Origin: an uncultured Clostridia bacterium | Lineage (GTDB): Bacteria > Bacillota > Clostridia > Christensenellales > CALWSW01 | NCBI GenBank assembly: GCA_937874755.1 | Contig: CALNBC010000126.1 | Location: forward strand, 1 to 6,191 | Length of the DNA stretch: 6,191 nt | Direction: 5' to 3' | Shown: positions 1 to 4,788 of the stretch, piece after piece | Numbering within the stretch: the first letter of the stretch is position 1 | How the letters are laid out: each line of letters opens with the position of its first letter | The notes under the pieces: model-generated | Seen by the model: the letters and a program-made list of their open reading frames with translations, nothing else | Told to the model about the DNA's origin: nothing | The model's database searches: none | Position numbers and translations under genes: made by a program

Positions 1-499
1 CAGGCAGGCTGTACTCGTCCGCAAGGGCGCGAATTGCAGCCATATTATCAAGGGGGACAACAGCGCCACCCGCAAAGTTGTGTGTGTTTTCGATGCAAAT
101 GAGGGCGGTGGAGGGGTGATGAATGTCTTCTATGCGGAGGGCAGTGCGGATGTCGTCGGGGTTCATCGCGCCGCGAACGCCCTTAATGGGGCAACACATC
201 AACCCGCCCAAGGCCGCCATGCCGCCCGCTTCGTTCAGCCGAACGTGGGAGCTATCCTCGCAAATTACCTCGCCCATACGCGCCGAATGGGTATGGGTCA
301 GTATCGCGGTCAAGTTGCCCATTGTTCCGCTGGGCACAAAAAGCGCGGATTCCTTGCCGGTCTTTTCTGCCGCGAGTTCCTGAAGGCGGTTTATAGTGGG
401 GTCTTCGGAAAAAACATCGTCGCCGACTTCTGCCTTAGCCATAGCGTCGCGCATGGAGGCAGTAGGCTGGGTTATCGTATCGCTGCGAAGGTCGAACAT
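1..499 (-). CDS. ltaE: Low-specificity L-threonine aldolase, N-terminal part (truncated by window edge)
   Basis: This PLP enzyme of the beta-eliminating lyase family cleaves L-threonine or L-allo-threonine to glycine and acetaldehyde in the cytoplasm. Reading the minus strand from the ATG at 499 gives 166 residues without a stop. Visible family signatures are the N-terminal DLRSDTITQPT (residues 3-13), VGDDVFSEDPT (25-35), the phosphate-binding VPSGTMGN (55-62), SSHVRLNEAGG (83-93) with His85 in the position expected to stack on the PLP ring, and ENTHN near residue 138. The PLP lysine lies beyond the left edge, so completeness cannot be judged. A perfect AGGAGG (506-511) sits 6 nt before the ATG, which fixes the start. 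The gene is divergent from the NlpC/P60 gene. Family assignment is firm; substrate preference (L versus L-allo) is not visible. Confidence 0.93.
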   Translation of the reverse strand, partial: MFDLRSDTITQPTASMRDAMAKAEVGDDVFSEDPTINRLQELAAEKTGKESALFVPSGTMGNLTAILTHTHSARMGEVICEDSSHVRLNEAGGMAALGGLMCCPIKGVRGAMNPDDIRTALRIEDIHHPSTALICIENTHNFAGGAVVPLDNMAAIRALADEYSLP

Positions 500-528
500 C
501 GCTTTCCTCCTGATGGTTGTTTACATAA

Positions 529-557
529 ATTATAACCCTGCTGGCAAAAAGCTACAA
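529..557 (-). promoter_or_regulatory. Probable sigma-A promoter for the threonine aldolase gene
   Basis: On the minus strand TTGTAG (552-557) and a perfect TATAAT (529-534) are separated by 17 bp. The -35 box keeps only TTG of the consensus, but the -10 is perfect. The predicted start point near 522 gives a leader of about 23 nt that contains the AGGAGG site. Inferred from consensus match and position only. Confidence 0.6.
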
Positions 558-623
558 CGGTGAATACTATATATCAAGTATCTGGCGCATTATGAATTAA
601 ATGTAAAAACCTGGTTTCATTTG

Positions 624-652
624 TTGACGTGTCAGTCGTGAGGTAATAATAT
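624..652 (+). promoter_or_regulatory. Probable sigma-A promoter for the NlpC/P60 gene
   Basis: TTGACG (624-629) and TAATAT (647-652) are separated by exactly 17 bp, each differing from consensus by one base. Transcription should begin near 659. That leaves about 28 nt before the ATG at 687 but only about 13 nt before the upstream in-frame ATG at 672, which supports 687 as the true start. Confidence 0.7.
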
Positions 653-675
653 ATTGTAGAAACATGTCGGGATGC

Positions 676-680
676 GGAGA
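676..680 (+). promoter_or_regulatory. Ribosome binding site deciding the NlpC/P60 gene start
   Basis: GGAGA lies 6 nt before the ATG at 687. The alternative in-frame ATG at 672 has no purine-rich site at the right distance, and the GGAGA itself would lie inside the coding sequence of that longer form. The later start also leaves a cleaner signal peptide beginning MHKRANF. Confidence 0.7.
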
Positions 681-686
681 AATGAT

Positions 687-2210
687 ATGCATAAAAGAGC
701 GAACTTCCTCGTAATTTGCCTGCTTACGGCTTTCTTGATGGCCATTTTGCCCGTATTTTCCACCGCTCTGGCGGCGGAGAGATACCAAGTGATGCGGCAG
801 GGGGACAAGGATGATTACGTGCTCTCCCTGCAAGAAGCACTTTACGAGCTTGGCTTTCTTACCGTCAAACCTACCGGTTATTACGGAACTTCGACCGTCG
901 AGGCGATAATAAAATTCCAACGCGACAAGGGTATAAAGCAGGATGGAATCGCCGGAATAGGCACCCAAAAGGCACTCTATGGTCGCGATTATACCGCAAT
1001 ACCCAAAACCAGGAAGGTTTCGGATGATTCTGTCAGCTCCGAGGATACAGCTTCAACATCGTACGCTTCTTCGAGCAAGCGCTACCAAGTGATGATGTTC
1101 GGTGACGAGGATAAGTACGTCGAGAAGCTCCAGGAGGAACTTTACGGCAAGGGGTACCTAAAAACCAAACCCACAGGCTACTTTGGGGAAGCTACCCTTG
1201 CAGCGGTCATAGCATACCAAAAAAAGAAAGGACTGACTGCGGACGGCATTGCGGGTATCGCAACCCAGAAAGCACTTTACGGCAGTGACTATTCTGCAAT
1301 ACCCAGTTCTAGGGAGATACATAATTCCGCGACCGCCGAGGAGGCGGACAGCGATTTTGAATCCCTTCGCAAGGGGGATGCGGGAGCTCTCATCCAGGCG
1401 GTGCAGCAGCGCCTTAGCAAGTACGGCTATTTTGACGGTGAGGTTACCTCTTATTTCGGTTCCGTCACCGAAACAGCGGTTAAGTCATTTCAGAGGAACA
1501 ACGATTTGAAGGTGGACGGCGTGGTGGGGCAGGAAACCTATACGCTGCTGTTTACAGGCAAGCCGAAAAGCGAGCCTGCGCGCTCATCCGGCACAAGCGA
1601 TGCCTCAGACGATAAAAACGAAACGCGAGTCAGCGACTACGTTGTCGACCTGGGCACCGAAAGCAATATCGCAATAATCGAAGAGACGATAACATTCGCG
1701 GCGAGCCTGCTCGGAACGCCCTATAAAACTGCGGGCAAGGGACCTAACAGCTTCGATTGTTCGGGCTACACCGCGTACGTGCTTAAGCACGTTGGGGTGA
1801 AGACTTCGGCAGGGTCAAAGCAACAGGGCAACAACGAAAAGTGGCCCAAGGTATCGTACAATAACCTCAAGCGCGGAGACCTTCTCATATTCACGAACAC
1901 GCGTCTCAGCGCGATTGGCCATGTCGGCATCTACCTGGGCGATGGGCGGTTTATACACTGTTCCTCGGGGAGCGCCATGAGCGTGACCATCAGCCACCTT
2001 GAAGGATCCTATATGAACCGGTTCCTTTGGGGCAGGCGCTGGGTAGCAGAAGCAGATCCTTCGGTGCTCGAACAGCTTGGAGCGACGCAAACCGCCGGCG
2101 ATACCCCTCCCGAAGAGGTGGAGGAAGCCTTAGAAGATGAAGCTGCGCAGGGAGAAAACGTAGAAGAGCCGGACATCGATGACGGCAATGAGGATATCAC
2201 CATAGGTTAA
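687..2210 (+). CDS. Secreted NlpC/P60 cell-wall endopeptidase with three peptidoglycan-binding domains
   Basis: Probable secreted D,L-endopeptidase that cuts peptidoglycan stem peptides, 507 residues from the ATG at 687. Residues 1-29 form a signal peptide: basic MHKR, a long hydrophobic core, and a likely cut at ALA|AE. Three PG_binding_1-type domains follow at about 33-99, 133-199 and 224-290, each with the fG..T..A...FQ....l..DG..G pattern; the first two are near copies. A polar linker rich in Ser and Asp (about 291-328) leads to the NlpC/P60 domain (about 332-456). Its catalytic Cys358 is in FDCSGY, His412 in IGHVGIYLG, and His424 in RFIHCSSG is the likely third catalytic residue. An acidic tail (about 473-507) ends the protein. 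It has its own promoter and a strong terminator, so it is probably monocistronic. The family is certain. The physiological role (cell separation, wall turnover or germination) cannot be read from the sequence. Confidence 0.93.
   Translation: MHKRANFLVICLLTAFLMAILPVFSTALAAERYQVMRQGDKDDYVLSLQEALYELGFLTVKPTGYYGTSTVEAIIKFQRDKGIKQDGIAGIGTQKALYGRDYTAIPKTRKVSDDSVSSEDTASTSYASSSKRYQVMMFGDEDKYVEKLQEELYGKGYLKTKPTGYFGEATLAAVIAYQKKKGLTADGIAGIATQKALYGSDYSAIPSSREIHNSATAEEADSDFESLRKGDAGALIQAVQQRLSKYGYFDGEVTSYFGSVTETAVKSFQRNNDLKVDGVVGQETYTLLFTGKPKSEPARSSGTSDASDDKNETRVSDYVVDLGTESNIAIIEETITFAASLLGTPYKTAGKGPNSFDCSGYTAYVLKHVGVKTSAGSKQQGNNEKWPKVSYNNLKRGDLLIFTNTRLSAIGHVGIYLGDGRFIHCSSGSAMSVTISHLEGSYMNRFLWGRRWVAEADPSVLEQLGATQTAGDTPPEEVEEALEDEAAQGENVEEPDIDDGNEDITIG
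777..1316 (+). repeat. Intragenic tandem duplication of a peptidoglycan-binding unit, 300-nt period
   Basis: The segments 777-1016 and 1077-1316 are two copies of one unit offset by exactly 300 nt (100 codons). Over these 80 codons I count 48 identical residues. Shared blocks include RYQVM, KPTGY, DGIAG and TQKALYG followed by DY.AIP. The copies have diverged at DNA level, so the duplication is not recent. The third binding domain (about 1356-1556) is more distant and lacks the KPTGY insertion. Confidence 0.85.
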
Positions 2211-2221
2211 ACATAATGATC

Positions 2222-2251
2222 CCCAAAGAACCAGAGCGCTAATGCTTTGGG
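2222..2251 (+). other. Weak inverted repeat after the NlpC/P60 gene
   Basis: CCCAAAG (2222-2228) and CTTTGGG (2245-2251) form a 7-bp stem with a 16-nt loop, just before the main terminator. It has no T-tract of its own. It may be an accessory stem protecting the mRNA 3' end, or chance. Confidence 0.35.
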
Positions 2252-2255
2252 CAGA

Positions 2256-2295
2256 ATAAAAGGCTTGCAGTCTCAAAATACTGCAAGCCTTTTAT
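2256..2295. terminator. Bidirectional intrinsic terminator between converging genes
   Basis: A perfect 15-bp inverted repeat has arms at 2256-2270 and 2281-2295, containing GGCTTGCAG and CTGCAAGCC, with a 10-nt loop. The stem ends in AAAA on the left and TTTT on the right, so each strand reads a GC-containing stem followed by a T-run. It lies 45 nt after the NlpC/P60 stop and 14 nt after the dus stop, and can serve both genes. Confidence 0.9.
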
Positions 2296-2309
2296 CTATA
2301 AGACAGAAT

Positions 2310-3293
2310 CTATTTGGATTTGACCAGCGCGGTCAACAAGCGCTCAAGTTCCGCATAAGTTTCGCACTCGTTTATGCCGTTCCTGGCCGCCGCCGCTCCG
2401 GGAATGCCCTTGATATACCACGAAGCGTGGCGGCGCATTTTGATTACGGCGCGTTCCCCCTCTTGCTCGACGAGGTTCTTTGCGTGGCGAAGGGCAAGTG
2501 CGACGCGCTCCTCGTGGGTAGGCGGTGAAAAAGCGATGCCTTGCTTTGCCGCACTAATCTGTGCGAATATCCAAGGGTTGCCCATGGCTCCCCGGGCGAC
2601 CATAACGCCGTCACAATCGGTTTCTTGCTTCATAATTAAGTAGTCTTTGGCACAAAACACATCTCCGTTGCCTATGACGGGTATGGAAACCGCCTTTTTT
2701 ACGCTCTTTATTATTTCCCGGTCAGCCCTGCCGGAATACTGCTGTTCCCGGGTTCTGCCATGGACGGTGACCGCGTCTGCCCCTGCTTGCTCTGCCATCA
2801 GTGCAAAATCGATGGCGTTGACCGAGGAGTCGTCCCACCCTTTGCGAAACTTGACCGTGACGGGAAGGTCGACTGCGCGGGATACGGCCGCTATGATGGA
2901 GTACGCCTTGTCTGGATCCCGCATAAGGGCGCTGCCTTCGCCGTTCGAAACGATTTTCTTTGCGGGGCAGCCCATGTTGAGGTCGATGAGCGCGAGGCTG
3001 CCGTCCAGCCTGCGGGAGAGCGCCGCTGCCTGCTCGGAGAGTATGGCAGGGTCGCTGCCGAAAAGCTGAACTGCCGCGGGTGCCTCCTGGGGGTCTATGG
3101 AGAGCAGTGCTTGAGTGCGTTGCTCGGAGCCGCCGTAGTGCAGCCCCTTAGCGCTGACCATCTCCGTATACGTAAGACCGCAGCTCATCTCCTTGCAGAT
3201 TATGCGGAAGATGCGGTCTGTTACACCAGCCATGGGTGCCAGAAAAACGTCGTTCTTGGCGAGCAGTTTGAGTATTTTATCCGAATGATTCAA
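2310..3293 (-). CDS. dusB: tRNA-dihydrouridine synthase, DusB type
   Basis: Flavoenzyme that reduces specific uridines in the tRNA D-loop to dihydrouridine using FMN and NADPH, in the cytoplasm. From a TTG at 3293 it has 327 residues, the usual family length. Motifs in order: FMN-binding VFLAPMAGVTDRIFR (16-30), QLFGSDP (76-82), DLNMGCPAKKIV (104-115) with the catalytic Cys109, VKFRKGW (147-153) with FMN-contacting Lys148, VHGRTREQQYSG (177-188), IGNGDV (207-212), ARGAMGNPWIF (233-243). It follows the membrane-protein gene after a 7-nt gap, and a GAAGG (3305-3309) inside the end of that gene lies 11 nt before the TTG, so translation is probably coupled. The frame stays open upstream to an ATG at 3458, but that stretch overlaps the previous gene and is not Dus-like. 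Dus membership is certain. The DusB subgroup rests on overall motif pattern and gene context. Confidence 0.93.
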   Translation of the reverse strand: MNHSDKILKLLAKNDVFLAPMAGVTDRIFRIICKEMSCGLTYTEMVSAKGLHYGGSEQRTQALLSIDPQEAPAAVQLFGSDPAILSEQAAALSRRLDGSLALIDLNMGCPAKKIVSNGEGSALMRDPDKAYSIIAAVSRAVDLPVTVKFRKGWDDSSVNAIDFALMAEQAGADAVTVHGRTREQQYSGRADREIIKSVKKAVSIPVIGNGDVFCAKDYLIMKQETDCDGVMVARGAMGNPWIFAQISAAKQGIAFSPPTHEERVALALRHAKNLVEQEGERAVIKMRRHASWYIKGIPGAAAARNGINECETYAELERLLTALVKSK

Positions 3294-3300
3294 TGCGATA

Positions 3301-3924
3301 TCAACCTTCAGGGGGAGCGGGTACGGGGTCGGGGGTACCCGCCGGAATGTTGGCGGGAACATCCGGTTCGAGCGAAGGGCTTGGGGAAGGCGAAGCAGTC
3401 GGCTTCGGGATTTCCTCCATGACTTCCATCGCGAATATGTACCACCTGCCCTGAGCATTCTTTTTCAGGGTGATTTTGTAGCGCCTGTCCGTCCAAGCGG
3501 GGGCTAAGAGGGACTTTCCCTCGATATCTACGGAGCCGTCCGTAGAGGTGCCAACGAGGGCGGTGACCCGCTCAGTGGCGACGACGGTACCAGTATCTGT
3601 CCAGCCCCAGGCAGACATGTTTTCTATCCTGAAGCTGTAATTATACGAGGTCACGCGAAATGCTGTGTAGGGGGAATTGTTCAACAGCGAATCGGATGCC
3701 AGCCATTCTTCGGAAAAGTAGCCGGAAAGCTCGCCCTTGTCCGCCACTCCCAAAATAGCGTCCGCCCGAAGCTCTGCGCCTTCGGTGGCGATGACGTACA
3801 TCGAGCCTAGGTTTGAAGCGGTGCTGAAGGCAAAGTAAAACACGCCCGCACAAAGAGCGAGGGCAACGAGCACCCTTAAAAGATAGACGGCGACCCTGCC
3901 GCCATATATTGCTCCCTTGTTCAA
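3301..3924 (-). CDS. Uncharacterised single-pass membrane protein with Pro-rich C-terminal tail
   Basis: I do not recognise a family. From a TTG at 3924 the product has 207 residues. A short N-terminus with Lys3 and Arg10 precedes one hydrophobic segment at about 11-33. A polar domain follows at about 34-170, predicted to be outside the membrane, with aromatic stretches such as YNYSFRIENMSAWGW (94-108) and a strand-like end RYKITLKKNAQGRWYIFAMEV (148-168). The tail (171-207) is rich in Pro, Ser and Ala. The alternating hydrophobic pattern suggests a compact mostly beta or alpha+beta fold, but this is inference. The frame is open up to ATGs at 3999 and 4020; these lie at or upstream of the promoter at 3956-3984, so the TTG is preferred. 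It is first gene of an operon with dusB. Cys25 does not form a proper lipobox because Leu precedes it. Confidence 0.75.
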   Translation of the reverse strand: MNKGAIYGGRVAVYLLRVLVALALCAGVFYFAFSTASNLGSMYVIATEGAELRADAILGVADKGELSGYFSEEWLASDSLLNNSPYTAFRVTSYNYSFRIENMSAWGWTDTGTVVATERVTALVGTSTDGSVDIEGKSLLAPAWTDRRYKITLKKNAQGRWYIFAMEVMEEIPKPTASPSPSPSLEPDVPANIPAGTPDPVPAPPEG

Positions 3925-3933
3925 ACGGGGTGT

Positions 3934-3940
3934 CCTCTCT
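3934..3940 (-). promoter_or_regulatory. Ribosome binding site supporting a TTG start
   Basis: On the minus strand AGAGAGG lies 9 nt before the TTG at 3924. It falls between the predicted transcription start (about 3949) and the TTG. This combination is the main reason for choosing a non-ATG start over the upstream ATGs. Confidence 0.6.
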
Positions 3941-3955
3941 GCTTTTTTGTAGTTG

Positions 3956-3984
3956 ATTGTACCACATCCCCTTTTGTTTGTAAA
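3956..3984 (-). promoter_or_regulatory. Probable sigma-A promoter for the membrane protein-dusB operon
   Basis: On the minus strand TTTACA (3979-3984) and TACAAT (3956-3961) are separated by exactly 17 bp, each one base away from consensus. The predicted start near 3949 gives a leader of about 25 nt carrying the AGAGAGG site. It is back to back with the greA promoter; the two -35 boxes are 18 bp apart. Confidence 0.75.
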
Positions 3985-4002
3985 ATCGTTCCACCCCATT
4001 GC

Positions 4003-4031
4003 TTGACAGCTTTCCTTCATTTATCTATAAT
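4003..4031 (+). promoter_or_regulatory. Perfect-consensus sigma-A promoter for greA
   Basis: TTGACA (4003-4008) and TATAAT (4026-4031) both match consensus exactly with the ideal 17-bp spacer. Transcription should start near 4038, leaving a leader of about 40 nt before the greA ATG. This implies strong basal expression of greA and perhaps of lysS by read-through. Confidence 0.88.
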
Positions 4032-4037
4032 GAGGAT

Positions 4038-4064
4038 TGCCCCAAAACCAAGGGTTGTCGGGCA
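4038..4064 (+). other. Possible stem-loop in the greA leader
   Basis: TGCCC (4038-4042) can pair with GGGCA (4060-4064), and inside it AACC (4046-4049) with GGTT (4053-4056), with a 3x3 internal loop between. It would form at the very 5' end of the transcript and end 3 nt before the GGAGGT (4068-4073) ribosome site. It could protect the mRNA or affect initiation. The stems are short, so this is tentative. Confidence 0.35.
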
Positions 4065-4077
4065 TCTGGAGGTAACG

Positions 4078-4695
4078 ATGGAAAAAAGGGATCATATGCA
4101 GCTTTCCCGAACCGCATATAACGAGTTCAAGTTAAAGCTGGAGCATTTAAAGAATGTCCGCAGGCTGGAGGTCGCCCAGCATATCAAAGAGGCGCGCGCC
4201 TTCGGCGACATCAGCGAAAACGCCGAATACGATGCCGCTATGGACGAACAGTCCGCTCTTGAAGCAGAAATTGTACAGCTGGAGGACCTGCTCGCAAATG
4301 CCGAATTGCTGGACGAAAGTGCGATAGACCTTTCTAGCGTCAGCGTGGGTACCCGAATCACCGTCCTTTTGGTCGAACACGATTTTGAGGCGACTTACGA
4401 CATCGTTTCCACCACCGAATCTGAGCCTTTCGGAAGGTCGTTCACTATAAAGTGTGATGGAAGCGAACGAAACCGCGCGCTTGGTTATGAAGAAGGGCAA
4501 GTGTTGAATGATTTCAATTTCCCGCCCAAGCTCTCTAACGATTCCCCTGTAGGGCACGAGCTTTTAGGTCACAAGGTGGGTCAGACCATCGATGTTGTCG
4601 CCCCATCGGGATTCCTTCATTACAAGATATTATCCATCGAACGCACTCCCGATTCACCCAGCGGTTCGTATTCTAACGAACAACTTATAGATTAG
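4078..4695 (+). CDS. greA: Transcription elongation factor GreA, with an internal insertion
   Basis: GreA enters the secondary channel of RNA polymerase and stimulates cleavage of backtracked RNA, rescuing stalled complexes. The ATG at 4078 is preceded by GGAGGT (4068-4073) and gives 205 residues, against about 158 in E. coli GreA. Residues about 9-80 form the coiled-coil, with tip motif FGDISENAEYDAA (42-54); Asp44 and Glu47 match the catalytic acidic pair of the family. The C-terminal FKBP-like domain begins at about 90 (GTRITVLL) and ends with SPVGHELLGHKVGQTIDVVA (156-175) and KILSIE (183-188). Between them, residues about 118-151 are an extra stretch where usual GreA has only a few residues. 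A polar tail (189-205) is also additional. A possible second start at Met7 (4096) is less well placed. Family assignment is sure. The effect of the insertion is unknown. Confidence 0.93.
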   Translation: MEKRDHMQLSRTAYNEFKLKLEHLKNVRRLEVAQHIKEARAFGDISENAEYDAAMDEQSALEAEIVQLEDLLANAELLDESAIDLSSVSVGTRITVLLVEHDFEATYDIVSTTESEPFGRSFTIKCDGSERNRALGYEEGQVLNDFNFPPKLSNDSPVGHELLGHKVGQTIDVVAPSGFLHYKILSIERTPDSPSGSYSNEQLID

Positions 4696-4706
4696 CAAAA
4701 AACAGC

Positions 4707-4740
4707 GTCCGCCCGCCAAGCTCGGCGTTGGCGGACTTTG
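4707..4740 (+). terminator. Hairpin after greA, probable terminator or attenuator
   Basis: GTCCGCC (4707-4713) pairs with GGCGGAC (4730-4736), and inside it CGCC (4714-4717) with GGCG (4724-4727), leaving a 6-nt loop and a TT bulge. Only TTT-G follows, a weak T-tract, so termination may be partial and allow read-through into lysS. The rest of the 93-nt greA-lysS gap contains the lysS ribosome site and no clear promoter. Confidence 0.55.
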
Positions 4741-4788
4741 TATATACCGACAATACACACTAGTTAACCCAATCAGGAGGAGAGCCCA

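Noticed and set aside
80..535. 151-residue open frame on the plus strand opposite the threonine aldolase gene
   Set aside because: It is antisense to clear family motifs and runs across the aldolase start and promoter; composition looks like a frame shadow.
563..580. ATACT / AGTAT inverted repeat in the divergent intergenic region, possible operator
   Set aside because: The arms are only 5 bp in AT-rich DNA with an 8-nt gap, which is expected by chance.
597..968. 123-residue minus-strand frame over the NlpC/P60 promoter and signal peptide
   Set aside because: It is antisense to the promoter and N-terminus of a confident gene, with no ribosome site.
2760..3422. 220-residue open frame on the plus strand opposite dusB
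   Set aside because: It is the antisense shadow of a strongly conserved Dus gene, has no ribosome site and shows no recognisable domain.
3844..3858. Lipoprotein signal in the unknown membrane protein (LALC around Cys25)
   Set aside because: The residue before Cys is Leu, not the small residue a lipobox needs, and the hydrophobic stretch continues past the Cys, fitting a membrane anchor better.
4003..4077. N-terminal extension of GreA from a TTG at 4003
   Set aside because: The TTG is the first three bases of the perfect -35 box TTGACA, so it lies upstream of the transcription start; the ATG at 4078 has a strong ribosome site.
4696..4788. T-box riboswitch before lysS
   Set aside because: The gap is only 93 nt, too short, and no T-box-like conserved sequence or specifier stem is visible; only one hairpin with a weak T-tract is present.
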